Assembly: GCA_039182865.1 (NCBI GenBank)
Contig: JBCDBX010000001.1
Span: forward strand, 36,179-100,178
Source: UBA1858 sp039182865
Lineage (GTDB): Bacteria > Pseudomonadota > Gammaproteobacteria > UBA4575
Direction of reading: 5' to 3'
Length of the DNA: 64,000 nt
Shown: positions 26,936 through 36,199 of the stretch, piece by piece
How positions within the stretch are numbered: the first letter of the stretch is position 1
Layout of the letters: each line of letters begins with the position of its first letter
Notes under the pieces: generated by a model
The model's database searches: none
What the model was told of the DNA's origin: nothing
What the model saw: the letters and a program-made list of their open reading frames with translations, nothing else
Made by a program: the position numbers and the translations under genes

Positions 26936-27493
26936 CTAGATTTCCATTAATTCTTTTTCTTTATCTGCTAGCATCTCGTCGATTATCTTGATGTGCTTAT
27001 CCGTCAACTTCTGAACAAAATCTAATGCAGCATGCTCATCATCTTCCGAGATTTCTTTTTCTTTAACTAATTCTTTGAAGTCTGCATTAGCATCTCTTCG
27101 GATGTTACGAACTGCAACACGCCCTTGTTCTGCCTCCTGACGCACTAGTTTGACAAAATCTTTACGACGTTCTTCTGTTAACGCTGGCAGAGGTACTCGA
27201 ATGACCTCGCCAGAAGTAACAGGATTCAAGCCCATATCGGAACTCATAATTGCTTTTTCGATAGCAGGAACTAGAGATTTTTCCCAAGGCGAAACACTTA
27301 AAGTACGAGCATCTTCCACGGACACAGTAGCAGCTTGAGCAATGGGTACTTCAGAGCCATAGTATTCCACCATCACATGATCGAGAAGGCTTACATTAGC
27401 CCGTCCAGTTCGGATCTTTGTTAACTCATTCTTTAATGAATCAATACTCTTACCCATCCTAATTTCAGCATCTTTTTTAATATCTTCTATCAT
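26936..27493 (-). CDS. frr: Ribosome recycling factor
   Basis: A 185-residue protein from the ATG at 27491-27493, two bases after the pyrH stop. An upstream TTG at 27499 would overlap pyrH and is less likely. The N-terminus MIEDIKKDAEIRMGKSI, the middle RTGRANVSLLDHV and the C-terminal VKEKEISEDDEHAALDFVQKLTD region are characteristic. With EF-G it splits post-termination ribosomes. The length equals the family norm. Confidence 0.97.
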   Translation of the reverse strand: MIEDIKKDAEIRMGKSIDSLKNELTKIRTGRANVSLLDHVMVEYYGSEVPIAQAATVSVEDARTLSVSPWEKSLVPAIEKAIMSSDMGLNPVTSGEVIRVPLPALTEERRKDFVKLVRQEAEQGRVAVRNIRRDANADFKELVKEKEISEDDEHAALDFVQKLTDKHIKIIDEMLADKEKELMEI

Positions 27494-27495
27494 AT

Positions 27496-28215
27496 TCAAT
27501 CACTCACAACAGCGGTTCCGACATCTTCTCCCAGCGCAATACGCTTGAGATCACCCGGATTAAACATATTAAATACGCGCAACGGTATTTTATTATCTCT
27601 ACACATTACAATTGCAGTAGCATCCATTACACCCAATTTATCCTGCAAAACTTGATCATAAGTCAGTTGCTGATAACGTTTTGCATTCGGATCTTTTTTA
27701 GGATCCATATCATAAACACCATCTACCTTGGTAGCTTTCAGCATTAAATCAGCATTAATCTCTGTAGCACGCAAACTTGCGGCAGAGTCAGTCGTAAAAT
27801 ATGGGTTACCCGTTCCTGCAGCAAATACCACGACGCGACTTTTCTCCAGATGTCTAACAGCACGTCGTCGAATATAATCTTCACATACTTGATTTATTTT
27901 GATGGCTGACATCACACGACAATATTTACCTTCACGCTCAATGGCATCTTGTAATGCCAAACAATTTATAACGGTTGCCAACATGCCCATTTGATCGGCA
28001 GTGACTCGATCGACACCACCTTGCGCTAGCCCAGCACCACGAAAAATGTTGCCAGCACCAATCACAACTGCGACTTCAACTTTTAATTCAATCAACTCAA
28101 TTATTTCTTTAGCAACGCGCGATATGACAGCAGGATCTATTCCGTAATCATACTCTCCCATTAAAGCTTCACCACTTAATTTAAGCAGGATACGTTTATA
28201 TTTAATGTCTTGCAT
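27496..28215 (-). CDS. pyrH: UMP kinase
   Basis: A 239-residue amino-acid-kinase-fold enzyme with YKRILLKLSGEALMG at the N-terminus, VVIGAGNIFRGAGLA, and FAAGTGNPYFTTDSAASLRA followed by DLMLKATKVDGVYD. It phosphorylates UMP to UDP, upstream of PyrG. A strong terminator after tsf lies only about 20 nt upstream, so transcription of pyrH probably depends on read-through or on a promoter overlapping the terminator; none is obvious. Confidence 0.97.
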   Translation of the reverse strand: MQDIKYKRILLKLSGEALMGEYDYGIDPAVISRVAKEIIELIELKVEVAVVIGAGNIFRGAGLAQGGVDRVTADQMGMLATVINCLALQDAIEREGKYCRVMSAIKINQVCEDYIRRRAVRHLEKSRVVVFAAGTGNPYFTTDSAASLRATEINADLMLKATKVDGVYDMDPKKDPNAKRYQQLTYDQVLQDKLGVMDATAIVMCRDNKIPLRVFNMFNPGDLKRIALGEDVGTAVVSD

Positions 28216-28234
28216 AATATTGATAGAGTTAAAT

Positions 28235-28258
28235 GAAAAACGGGGGCTAAGCCCCCGT
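28235..28258 (-). terminator. Rho-independent terminator after tsf
   Basis: Read on the minus strand, ACGGGGGC-TTA-GCCCCCGT forms a perfect 8-bp GC-rich stem with a three-base loop, followed at once by a run of Ts (the five As at 28236-28240 on the plus strand). It lies between tsf and pyrH and would separate the rpsB-tsf transcript from the pyrH-frr genes, at least partly. Confidence 0.9.
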
Positions 28259-28271
28259 AATTGTTAAAATC

Positions 28272-29153
28272 CTAACTTTGGCTTACTTGTGCCATCACTT
28301 CTTCGGCAAAGTTCTCAGATTTCTTTTCAATCCCTTCACCTACTTCGTATCTTAAGAACGAAAGCACAGTTGCTGAATGTTCTTTCAATAACTTCTCAAC
28401 ACTCTTGTCAGGATCTTTAACAAAAGGCTGTCCCAGCAAAGTAACATCTCCAAGGAATTTCTTAAGCTTGCCTTGCACCATCTTTTCGATGATATCTGCA
28501 GGCTTTCCACTATCTTGTGCTTGTGCAATAAAAATCTCTTTCTCTTTCTCGAGCATTTCTGCAGGAACACTGTTTTCGTCGACACAAACGGGGCGACTCG
28601 CGGCAACATGCATCGCAATATCTTTACTGAGGTCATCGCTACCGTTTTCTAACTCAACTAAAACACCAATGCGGCTACCATGCATGTATTTACCTAAAGC
28701 ACCGTTATCAGATGAAACTCGTGTAAATCTACGCACCTGTATGTTTTCGCCAATTTTACTCACCAGAGCTAAACGTGTAGCTTCAACCGTCTCCGAATCA
28801 GTTAATGCACGATTCATTAATGCTTCTACATCTGCTGGAGACTCATTCAGTACAACATTTGCAACATCGTTACTAAACTTTAGAAAGTTTTCATCTTTAG
28901 CAACAAAGTCAGTTTCACAATTGACTTCAAGTATGACACCTTGCTTACTATCGTCACTCATTAAGATAACTATTGTGCCCTCAGCTGCAACACGAGACGC
29001 TTTTTTATCTGCTTTTGCTTGACCAGACTTACGCATCAACTCAATTGCAGCATCCATATCACCACTGCATTCGCTTAATGCTTTTTTGCATTCCATCATG
29101 CCGGCGCCTGTTCTCTCGCGCAGCTCCTTAACCATTGACGCTGTTATTTGCAT
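28272..29153 (-). CDS. tsf: Translation elongation factor Ts
   Basis: A 293-residue protein starting MQITASMVKELRERTGAGMM at the ATG 29151-29153; an upstream in-frame start at 29162 adds only three residues. It contains the LRERTGAGMMECKKAL UBA-like segment and the two core subdomains (VNCETDFVAK and HVAASRPVCVDENSVP). EF-Ts exchanges GDP for GTP on EF-Tu. It lies 28 nt after rpsB, the conserved operon, and is followed by a strong terminator. Confidence 0.97.
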   Translation of the reverse strand: MQITASMVKELRERTGAGMMECKKALSECSGDMDAAIELMRKSGQAKADKKASRVAAEGTIVILMSDDSKQGVILEVNCETDFVAKDENFLKFSNDVANVVLNESPADVEALMNRALTDSETVEATRLALVSKIGENIQVRRFTRVSSDNGALGKYMHGSRIGVLVELENGSDDLSKDIAMHVAASRPVCVDENSVPAEMLEKEKEIFIAQAQDSGKPADIIEKMVQGKLKKFLGDVTLLGQPFVKDPDKSVEKLLKEHSATVLSFLRYEVGEGIEKKSENFAEEVMAQVSQS

Positions 29154-29181
29154 TTCAATCACCTATAAAAAATTTGAAAAT

Positions 29182-30099
29182 CTATTCTTCGGCGGTTCCA
29201 GTATCACCAGCTGATGTATCTTCTTTAGGAGCGCTTTCTTCAGCTGCTTCGGTGGCATCTTCAGAGGCAGCCACTGCTTCAGCCTTAGGTTTGGCACGTG
29301 AACCCGCTTTCTTCTTAACAACTGCTTTCTTTTTAGCAGCTTTCTTTTTAGGTGCTTTAGCTGCAGGCGCCTCATTGACTTCAACGAACTCATCTTCATC
29401 ACCCGTTAGTGTTGTTGCACTTGCTTTAGCTTCAATAATCGCATCTGCAACATTGGAAGCATATAACTGGATTGAGCGAATCGCGTCATCATTCCCGGGG
29501 ATAACATAATCAACACCATGTAGTGGATTGTTTGTGTCCACGACAGCAACGACTGGGATTCCTAACTTTACTGCCTCTTTGACCGCGATTTCTTCATAAC
29601 CGACATCAACAACAAATAAAACATCCGGCAAAATGTTCATTTCTTTAATACCACCCAAACTACGATGTAATTTTTCAAGTTCGCGTCTAAGTTGAAGAAT
29701 TTCTCTCTTACCTAAACGCTCAGTGCCATTACCATCTAGCATTTGTTCAAGGTCATTAAGTCGTTTGATCGATTGTTTGACTGTGTGGAAGTTCGTCAAC
29801 ATGCCGCCCAACCAACGATTATTCACATAGGGCATACCACAGCGTTCTGCTTCACTTTTGATTGTGTCGCGTGCCGAACGTTTCGTGCCGACAAATAATA
29901 CTTTGCCGCCATTGGCTGCCAACTTTCCGAGATAATTAAGTGCATCGCCAAACATAGGTAATGACTTTTCAAGATTGATAATATGGATCTTATTGCGCTC
30001 CCCAAAAATATAGGGGGCCATTTTTGGATTCCAATAACGGGTTTGATGCCCAAAGTGCACGCCAGCTTCTAGCATCTGGCGCATAGTGACGTCAGTCAT
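29182..30099 (-). CDS. rpsB: 30S ribosomal protein S2 with long charged C-terminal tail
   Basis: A 305-residue protein. The first 225 or so residues are standard S2 (MRQMLEAGVHFGHQTRYWNP, VNNRWLGGMLTNF, PDVLFVVDVGYEEIAVKEA, GVDYVIPGNDDAIRSI). E. coli S2 has 241 residues; the extra 65 or so here form a low-complexity tail. Its first part is Lys/Ala-rich (around PKKKAAKKKAVVKKKAG) and its end is Glu/Ala/Ser-rich and acidic. The frame is intact and the tail runs to a normal stop, so it is probably real. S2 is a late-assembly protein at the head-platform junction of the small subunit and is needed for S1 binding. Confidence 0.96.
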   Translation of the reverse strand: MTDVTMRQMLEAGVHFGHQTRYWNPKMAPYIFGERNKIHIINLEKSLPMFGDALNYLGKLAANGGKVLFVGTKRSARDTIKSEAERCGMPYVNNRWLGGMLTNFHTVKQSIKRLNDLEQMLDGNGTERLGKREILQLRRELEKLHRSLGGIKEMNILPDVLFVVDVGYEEIAVKEAVKLGIPVVAVVDTNNPLHGVDYVIPGNDDAIRSIQLYASNVADAIIEAKASATTLTGDEDEFVEVNEAPAAKAPKKKAAKKKAVVKKKAGSRAKPKAEAVAASEDATEAAEESAPKEDTSAGDTGTAEE

Positions 30100-30230
30100 G
30101 ATATGTTAACTCCTTTAAGGGTTTTAAACGTCCGCAACCCCCATCCAGCAACCGATTCTAGGAATAGGCACCCTACTGGGATGTGTCGAGATGCGTGAGA
30201 ATTTAGTTAATACAATCTATTTGCGCTAAG
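30100..30230 (-). promoter_or_regulatory. rpsB mRNA leader (possible S2 autoregulatory region)
   Basis: About 130 nt of untranslated leader separate the predicted rpsB promoter from the start codon. It holds GGGTGCC, GGTTGCTGGATGGGGGTTGC and an AAAGGAG Shine-Dalgarno directly before the ATG. In E. coli the rpsB 5' UTR is the target of S2-mediated repression of rpsB-tsf and is conserved in gammaproteobacteria. I infer the same role from position and length; I could not verify the fold. Confidence 0.45.
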
Positions 30231-30239
30231 CGCGCGCGC

Positions 30240-30268
30240 TTTATACCATAATCAAACGGATTCAACAA
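30240..30268 (-). promoter_or_regulatory. Predicted sigma-70 promoter of rpsB-tsf with GC-rich discriminator
   Basis: On the minus strand, TTGTTG (-35, 30263-30268) and TATAAA (-10, 30240-30245) are separated by 17 nt, with an extended -10 TGG just before the -10. Immediately downstream is a GCGCGCGCGC discriminator, the pattern associated with ppGpp/DksA (stringent) control of ribosomal promoters. The plus-strand map gene starts 36 nt beyond, so its promoter must lie in or overlap this stretch. Confidence 0.7.
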
Positions 30269-30303
30269 TTTAGATCGTAAAAGAAGGAACTGACACAACC
30301 CTC

Positions 30304-31074
30304 ATGGCCATCCATATTAAATCCCCTGAAGAGATTAAAAAAATGCGTACTGCGGGCAAACTTGCCTCAGAAGTGCTCCTGATGATTGAATCCCATGTTA
30401 AACCTGGGGTTTCTACTCAAGAACTCAATGACATCTGCCATGAATACATCGTAAATACACAGGAAGCTATTCCAGCTCCGCTCAATTACCGAGGGTTTCC
30501 TCGATCGGTGTGTACATCGATCAACCATCAGGTATGCCATGGCATCCCAGGTGAGCGCATCCTCAAAGATGGCGATATCGTTAATATTGATATCACCGTT
30601 ATTAAAGATGAATTTCATGGCGACACCAGCAAAATGTTTTATGTGGGTAAACCTTCCGTTAAAGCTAAGCGACTAGTTGATATCACCTACGAAGCGATGA
30701 AAATTGGTATTGAAACTGTCAAACCTGGTATTACTTTTGGCGATATTGGGAATGCCATCCAAACCTATGTCGAGGGTAACAAATGTTCTGTCGTACGCGA
30801 ATACTGCGGCCATGGTATCGGCAAGGTTTTTCATGAAGATCCACAAGTACTGCATTATGGAAAAGCTGGCACAGGCGACACTTTAACTGCGGGGATGACA
30901 TTTACCATCGAACCGATGGTGAATGCCGGAAAACGCCATGTGCGTTTGTTACCAGACCAATGGACGGTCGTCACCAAAGATCATAGTCTCTCAGCCCAGT
31001 GGGAACATACTATTCTTGTGACAGAGAACGGTTTTGATGTTTTGACACAACGTCCGGATGAGTCCTTTAACTAG
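30304..31074 (+). CDS. map: Type I methionine aminopeptidase
   Basis: A 256-residue enzyme (E. coli Map is 264) with the short type Ia architecture. It includes MRTAGKLASEVL, the first metal-ligand Asp in VNIDITVIKDEFHGDTSKMF, the His in REYCGHGIGKVFHE and the Glu residues of FTIEPMVNAG and the C-terminal QWEHTILVTENG. It removes the initiator methionine from new proteins. It is divergent from rpsB, an arrangement general in gammaproteobacteria, and starts the map-glnD-dap run. Confidence 0.97.
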   Translation: MAIHIKSPEEIKKMRTAGKLASEVLLMIESHVKPGVSTQELNDICHEYIVNTQEAIPAPLNYRGFPRSVCTSINHQVCHGIPGERILKDGDIVNIDITVIKDEFHGDTSKMFYVGKPSVKAKRLVDITYEAMKIGIETVKPGITFGDIGNAIQTYVEGNKCSVVREYCGHGIGKVFHEDPQVLHYGKAGTGDTLTAGMTFTIEPMVNAGKRHVRLLPDQWTVVTKDHSLSAQWEHTILVTENGFDVLTQRPDESFN

Positions 31075-31088
31075 CAAACAAGACATTC

Positions 31089-33773
31089 ATGCCGAACCTC
31101 ACCCCTCCTCCTGCATTTATTTCTAATCATCCGTGGTGGCCTACGAATGCAGAACAGTGGATGAAATTAAAATCGTCCCCCCAAGATCACAAAGAATTTA
31201 TCAAGACTATTCAATCTGCCGTTGTCACAGCATTCAAAAATGGAGCCGCTATTACTGAGTGTGTGATTGGTTATGCGATGACTATTGATCACGTACTGTG
31301 GTATGCATGGTTTAATCATGGTCTTAACACTAGCAATGCAGCACTAATTGCTGTAGGCGGATATGGTCGTGCCGAATTACATTTACAGTCTGATGTGGAT
31401 CTAATGATCCTTCTAGGCAAAAACTTAGACAAGGATACTGAAGAAAAACTAGAAACATTTCTAACATTCCTATGGGACACTGGATTAGACATTGGGCATT
31501 CGGTCAGAACTGTTAAAGAAGCAGTTGCCGAAGCGCGCAAAGACATCACCGTTATCACCAGTCTATTAGAAGCGCGTGCGCTAAGTGGAAATATAGCGTT
31601 ATTCAAAGAACTACAAAAAGCAACAGCAGCCAATAAAATCTGGAGCAGTAAAAAATTTTATTACGCAAAAAAAGAAGAACTTATCGTTCGTCATCGCAAG
31701 TATGGTGACACGCTCTATCAACTGGAACCTAATATCAAAGAAGGCCCCGGAGGACTACGCGATATACAGTTCATCGAATGGATTACCAAGCGTCAGTTTG
31801 GCAATCGCACTTTAAGTGAACTCATAGCAAAAGGATTCTTGCTTGAAGATGAATATAACCAGCTGCGCCACGCTCAAGAGTATTTATGGAAAATACGCTT
31901 CTCTTTGCATTTAATTGCTCTACGCAAAGAAGAGAGATTACTATTTGACTATCAAGTCGAACTTGCACGTGAGTCGGGTCATAATGATTCTGATACCAAT
32001 CTGGCTGTCGAACAGTATATGAAAAATTACTATCGACATATTACGGAATGCTCTCGACTTGTTGAATTAATCCAACAACATTTCGAAGAAACCTGCATTC
32101 CTCAATTGACTTGGAATCGAAAGAAGATCCTTAACGAGCATTTCTATTCCACAGGCAATCTATTGTACGTTAAAGATGACAATACGTTTAAAGATCACCC
32201 TGCCGCATTACTTGAATTATTTTTATTACTGCAAAAACATGACCAATTAGAAAATGTGAGCAGTGATACAACTCGATTAATAAGAGATAACCTTTACTTA
32301 ATCGATGATAATTATCGCAATAAAAAACAGCATAAAGAGTTATTCATAGAGATCATTAGACAACCTAACTATATTGCGCGCGAATTTAAACGCATGCATA
32401 AACTTGGTGTGCTTGCTGCTTACTGGCCGGCATTTGCACGTATAGTGGGGCATATGCAATATGATTTATACCATGTCTATACTGTTGACCATCACATACT
32501 GGCGGTACTACAAGAAGCATGTGATCTAGGAAATAAAGATCGCAACGAAGACTACATTAGCGCAATTTTCCACAAACTCCCAAAATTAGAAATATTATAT
32601 TTAGGTGCCTTATTTCATGATATCGCAAAAGGCAGAGGTGGTGATCATGCCGTGAAAGGCAAAAAGGATGCCATAGACTTTTGCATTTCTCATGGGCTAA
32701 GTGAATATGACACGTCACTTGTCAGCTGGCTCGTTGAAGACCATTTAGTTATGTCTATGACAGCACAACATAAAGATATTAATGACCCAAATGTTGTGCA
32801 AGAGTTTGTTGATGTAGTTGAGAATATAACCCGACTTGATTACTTATACATGCTAACAGTAGCAGACATTAGAGGCACCAACCCTGACTTATGGAATGAT
32901 TGGAGAGCAACTTTACTCGCTGACCTACATAAGTATGCCGCATTTCAATTACGTGCTGATAGCCCACGCAAGAATAGTGAAATCATTGAGCATTTAAAAT
33001 CCTCTGCTATTGTGATTCTAAATAAAAATGGATATAGCACTGAGGACTGTATAAGTATTTGGCAACAGCTCACTGACGATTATTTTCTGCGTCATACTGA
33101 CAATGAAATTGCATGGCATACACAAGTTACTTTAGATAATCAAAATAATGATCAAGACCAAATCTTTATACGCCAGCTAGTTCGACGTGGTTCGACTGAG
33201 ATATTCATATATTGCAAAGATAGAGAATATCTTTTTGCGAACGTAACAAATACCTTATACAAACTTAACTTAAGCATACTAGATGCGAAAATTATCACTT
33301 CTAAAACAGGACATGCATACAACACGTTCCAAGTGATTGACCTCAATGGCAATATAATCAACGATCATGAGCAAATCAAAAAAATCAAGAAAAAATTATC
33401 TTCTGCATTAAGTAATAGCAAACTCTCGAAAATTCAAAGTTCACGATTTGTGTCTAGCCGATTACGTCATTTTCACTTTAAACCCATCATCACAATCACC
33501 AACGCACGTCATCTAGAACATACCAGCATGCAAATTCAAGCTTCCGATCACCCCGGACTCTTAGCAGAGATCACACATGCCCTCGCTAAATTGGATATTA
33601 ATGTAATTAGCGCGCGCGTTAGTACGCTTGGTGAAAAAGTGCATGATATCTTTTATATCACCACAAAGAATGAAGGAAAAATACTAGATGAACAACAGAA
33701 GCAAAATCTTATTGAATCGTTGCAAAATGAATTACTTCCCAACGATGAGCCGATAAAAAGCCTTTCTATCTAG
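31089..33773 (+). CDS. glnD: Bifunctional uridylyltransferase/uridylyl-removing enzyme GlnD
   Basis: An 894-residue protein, the usual GlnD length. The nucleotidyltransferase motif GGYGRAELHLQSDVDLMIL starts at residue 90. A central HD domain has LFHDIAKGRGGDHAVKG. Two ACT domains lie at the C-terminus (about residues 715-790 and 815-890). GlnD uridylylates PII proteins under nitrogen limitation and removes UMP when glutamine is high, so it is the nitrogen sensor. No PII gene is in the window. It is 14 nt after map and only 1 nt before dapC. Confidence 0.96.
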   Translation: MPNLTPPPAFISNHPWWPTNAEQWMKLKSSPQDHKEFIKTIQSAVVTAFKNGAAITECVIGYAMTIDHVLWYAWFNHGLNTSNAALIAVGGYGRAELHLQSDVDLMILLGKNLDKDTEEKLETFLTFLWDTGLDIGHSVRTVKEAVAEARKDITVITSLLEARALSGNIALFKELQKATAANKIWSSKKFYYAKKEELIVRHRKYGDTLYQLEPNIKEGPGGLRDIQFIEWITKRQFGNRTLSELIAKGFLLEDEYNQLRHAQEYLWKIRFSLHLIALRKEERLLFDYQVELARESGHNDSDTNLAVEQYMKNYYRHITECSRLVELIQQHFEETCIPQLTWNRKKILNEHFYSTGNLLYVKDDNTFKDHPAALLELFLLLQKHDQLENVSSDTTRLIRDNLYLIDDNYRNKKQHKELFIEIIRQPNYIAREFKRMHKLGVLAAYWPAFARIVGHMQYDLYHVYTVDHHILAVLQEACDLGNKDRNEDYISAIFHKLPKLEILYLGALFHDIAKGRGGDHAVKGKKDAIDFCISHGLSEYDTSLVSWLVEDHLVMSMTAQHKDINDPNVVQEFVDVVENITRLDYLYMLTVADIRGTNPDLWNDWRATLLADLHKYAAFQLRADSPRKNSEIIEHLKSSAIVILNKNGYSTEDCISIWQQLTDDYFLRHTDNEIAWHTQVTLDNQNNDQDQIFIRQLVRRGSTEIFIYCKDREYLFANVTNTLYKLNLSILDAKIITSKTGHAYNTFQVIDLNGNIINDHEQIKKIKKKLSSALSNSKLSKIQSSRFVSSRLRHFHFKPIITITNARHLEHTSMQIQASDHPGLLAEITHALAKLDINVISARVSTLGEKVHDIFYITTKNEGKILDEQQKQNLIESLQNELLPNDEPIKSLSI

Positions 33774-33774
33774 C

Positions 33775-34971
33775 ATGAATCCTAATATAGAAAAATTACA
33801 ACCTTATCCATTTGAAAAGTTGCGAAAACTATTTAGCAACACAACCGCTAATTCGAAACAAAGCCCAATCAATCTTTCTATTGGTGAGCCTAAAGCCGCA
33901 ACCCCTGAACTCATTCAGAATGCTTTAGCAAATCATCTTGATTACCTTGCTAATTATCCTAAAACCAAAGGCGAACTTGCCCTAAGGGAATCAATTTCAA
34001 ACTGGTTATACCGACGTTTCGATTTGCCAGACAATTCCATCGATCCTGAAAAACATATCCTTCCAGTTAACGGAACACGAGAAGCTTTATTTGCTTTTGC
34101 ACAGTGTCACATCGACAGCAAAAAACAAGCCAAAGTTATTTCACCTAATCCTTTTTATCAAATCTATGAGGGCGCCGCTTTACTAGCGGGCGCCGAACCA
34201 CACTACATTGATTTTAGCGTTAAAAATGGAGAGATTCTGAGTATTGAAAGTGTAGACAAAGAAATCTGGCAGCAGACTCAACTTGTTTACATATGCACAC
34301 CTTCAAATCCAACGGGTGATGTCTTACCACAAGCATCACTATGCAAGCTCATTGAATTAGCACATGAGTATGATTTCGTCATTGCATCTGACGAATGCTA
34401 CTCGGAAATCTACTTTGATGAAAAAAATCCTCCTCAAGGGATATTACAAGCCTGTATTGCTAAGGGTTACAAAGAGTATTCTCGATGTTTAGCTTTCTAT
34501 AGTTTATCTAAACGTAGTAACTCACCTGGTTTACGCTCAGGATTCGTTGCGGGCTCAGAGTCCTTAATTGATCAGTTTTTTAAGTACCGCACCTACCACG
34601 GTTGCGCTATGCCCATCAGTACACAGTATGCAAGCATTGCTGCATGGAGTGACGAGCAACATGTCTTAAAAAATCGTGAGCGTTATCGAGAATGTTTTGA
34701 TCTAGCGATACAAGAACTAAACACTACAATCGCAGTCACAAAACCCCAGGCAGCTTTTTACCTATGGTTGAATACGCCTATTGATGATGAAGCCTTCGCA
34801 CATGGGTTATACTCCCAGCAAAATGTCATCGTTTTGCCAGGCAAATATCTTGCTCGCTCAGTCAACCAACACAATCCAGGAACTAACCATGTACGGATTG
34901 CACTTGTTGCAAAACCAAGTGAATGTGCAGAGGCCGCTAAACGAATTAATGAATATATAAATAGTCTCTAA
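33775..34971 (+). CDS. dapC: Succinyldiaminopimelate transaminase
   Basis: A 398-residue fold-type I aminotransferase. The PLP lysine is Lys246 in FYSLSKRSNSPGLRSGF, and NPFYQIYEGAALLAGAEP and CTPSNPTGDVL are typical. The sequence matches the DapC group found beside dapD in beta- and gammaproteobacteria, where it makes N-succinyl-L,L-diaminopimelate for lysine and peptidoglycan synthesis. Adjacency to dapD and dapE is the main reason to prefer this over a general aspartate/alanine aminotransferase. Confidence 0.9.
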   Translation: MNPNIEKLQPYPFEKLRKLFSNTTANSKQSPINLSIGEPKAATPELIQNALANHLDYLANYPKTKGELALRESISNWLYRRFDLPDNSIDPEKHILPVNGTREALFAFAQCHIDSKKQAKVISPNPFYQIYEGAALLAGAEPHYIDFSVKNGEILSIESVDKEIWQQTQLVYICTPSNPTGDVLPQASLCKLIELAHEYDFVIASDECYSEIYFDEKNPPQGILQACIAKGYKEYSRCLAFYSLSKRSNSPGLRSGFVAGSESLIDQFFKYRTYHGCAMPISTQYASIAAWSDEQHVLKNRERYRECFDLAIQELNTTIAVTKPQAAFYLWLNTPIDDEAFAHGLYSQQNVIVLPGKYLARSVNQHNPGTNHVRIALVAKPSECAEAAKRINEYINSL

Positions 34972-35024
34972 ATTCTTTATATAAAATCACAAAATCTATA
35001 AAAATCAAAACCAAGGAAAAAAAT

Positions 35025-35849
35025 ATGAGCAACATCCAAGACATCATTGAAGGTGCATTCGAAGACCGTGCCAGCATCACGCCAACAAACGTGAGTAACG
35101 AAATTAAAGTGGCTGTTTTGAATGCCATCAATCAACTTGATTCTGGGCAAGCTCGTGTTGCTGAAAAGAAAGATGGTGATTGGATTGTGAATGACTGGCT
35201 CAAGAAAGCTGTATTGCTTTCTTTTCGTATCGAAGAAAACAGTGTGATGCCAGGTGGCGTTAGTCAATACTATGACAAAGTGCCACCCAAGTTTGCTAAT
35301 CAATCGGCTGAAGAACTAGAAAAAATGGGCGTGCGTATTGTTCCCAATGCAATGGCAAGACGCGGTTCTTATGTCGCACCTGACGTTGTGTTAATGCCAA
35401 GCTTTGTCAACATCGGCGGATATGTTGACTCTGGTACTATGGTGGACACATGGGTAACCGTTGGCTCATGTGCACAAATAGGAAAAAATGTTCATCTCTC
35501 TGGCGGTGTCGGTATTGGTGGTGTACTGGAACCCCTACAAGCTGCACCCACTATCATTGAAGATAATTGCTTTATTGGTGCACGCTCTGAAGTCGTAGAG
35601 GGTGTCATTGTCGAACAAGGCTCAGTTATCTCAATGGGTGTTTATATTGGCAAGAGCACAAAAATATTCAACCGCGAAACGGGGGAAGTAACTTTTGGAC
35701 GTATACCAGCGGGATCGGTAGTAGTGTCTGGCAACCTCCCATCTAAAGACGGTAAATACAGCTTATATTGCGCAGTAATTGTAAAACAGGTTGATGAAAA
35801 AACGCGAAGTAAAGTTGGAATAAATGAATTACTTCGTTCTATTGACTAA
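35025..35849 (+). CDS. dapD: 2,3,4,5-tetrahydropyridine-2,6-dicarboxylate N-succinyltransferase
   Basis: A 274-residue hexapeptide-repeat acyltransferase, the length of E. coli DapD. Recognised segments include FRIEENSVMPGG, VPPKFANQS, the beta-helix stretch VDTWVTVGSCAQIGKNVHLSGGVG (residues 138-161) and GVYIGKSTKIF. It succinylates tetrahydrodipicolinate, so this organism uses the succinylase branch, consistent with dapC and dapE on either side. A clear AAGGA Shine-Dalgarno lies before the ATG. Confidence 0.97.
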   Translation: MSNIQDIIEGAFEDRASITPTNVSNEIKVAVLNAINQLDSGQARVAEKKDGDWIVNDWLKKAVLLSFRIEENSVMPGGVSQYYDKVPPKFANQSAEELEKMGVRIVPNAMARRGSYVAPDVVLMPSFVNIGGYVDSGTMVDTWVTVGSCAQIGKNVHLSGGVGIGGVLEPLQAAPTIIEDNCFIGARSEVVEGVIVEQGSVISMGVYIGKSTKIFNRETGEVTFGRIPAGSVVVSGNLPSKDGKYSLYCAVIVKQVDEKTRSKVGINELLRSID

Positions 35850-35855
35850 ATTTGC

Positions 35856-36197
35856 ATGGTCATCGTCTTTGGCATTAAAAACTGCGACTCGGTAAAGAAA
35901 GCTTGTCATTGGCTAAATAATCATAATATTGATTACCAGTTTCATGATTTTCGCAAAGACGGATTAAATCAAGCTAAAGTTAAATCCTGGATGAAACAGG
36001 TCGAATGGCAGTCATTACTCAATAAGCGCAGCACCACATGGCGTAAACTACCTGACCAAGACAAAGACAATATCAACAACACTAACGTGGTTAAATTAAT
36101 GACAGTACAACCAGCTTTAATCAAAAGACCTGTAATTGAAGTCAATGATAAAATCATCGTTGGTTTTTCAGAAAAAATTTATAAAGACTCTTTTTAA
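35856..36197 (+). CDS. ArsC/Spx-family protein (YffB-like)
   Basis: A 113-residue thioredoxin-fold protein of the ArsC/Spx family, with FGIKNCDSVKKACHWLNNHNI at the N-terminus and the C-terminal RPVIEVNDKIIVGFSEK. The single N-terminal Cys lies in the KNCDSVKKA motif instead of an ArsC Cys-X5-Arg phosphatase-like site. Homologues (YffB in E. coli) are commonly encoded between dapD and dapE or next to dapE, and their function is not established. Tight spacing on both sides (6 and 2 nt) indicates co-transcription with the dap genes. Confidence 0.85.
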   Translation: MVIVFGIKNCDSVKKACHWLNNHNIDYQFHDFRKDGLNQAKVKSWMKQVEWQSLLNKRSTTWRKLPDQDKDNINNTNVVKLMTVQPALIKRPVIEVNDKIIVGFSEKIYKDSF

Positions 36198-36199
36198 CT

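Noticed and set aside
28405..29022. A 205-codon plus-strand reading frame across tsf
   Set aside because: It lies wholly antisense to tsf, is Ser/Phe-rich and low in complexity, and resembles no family.
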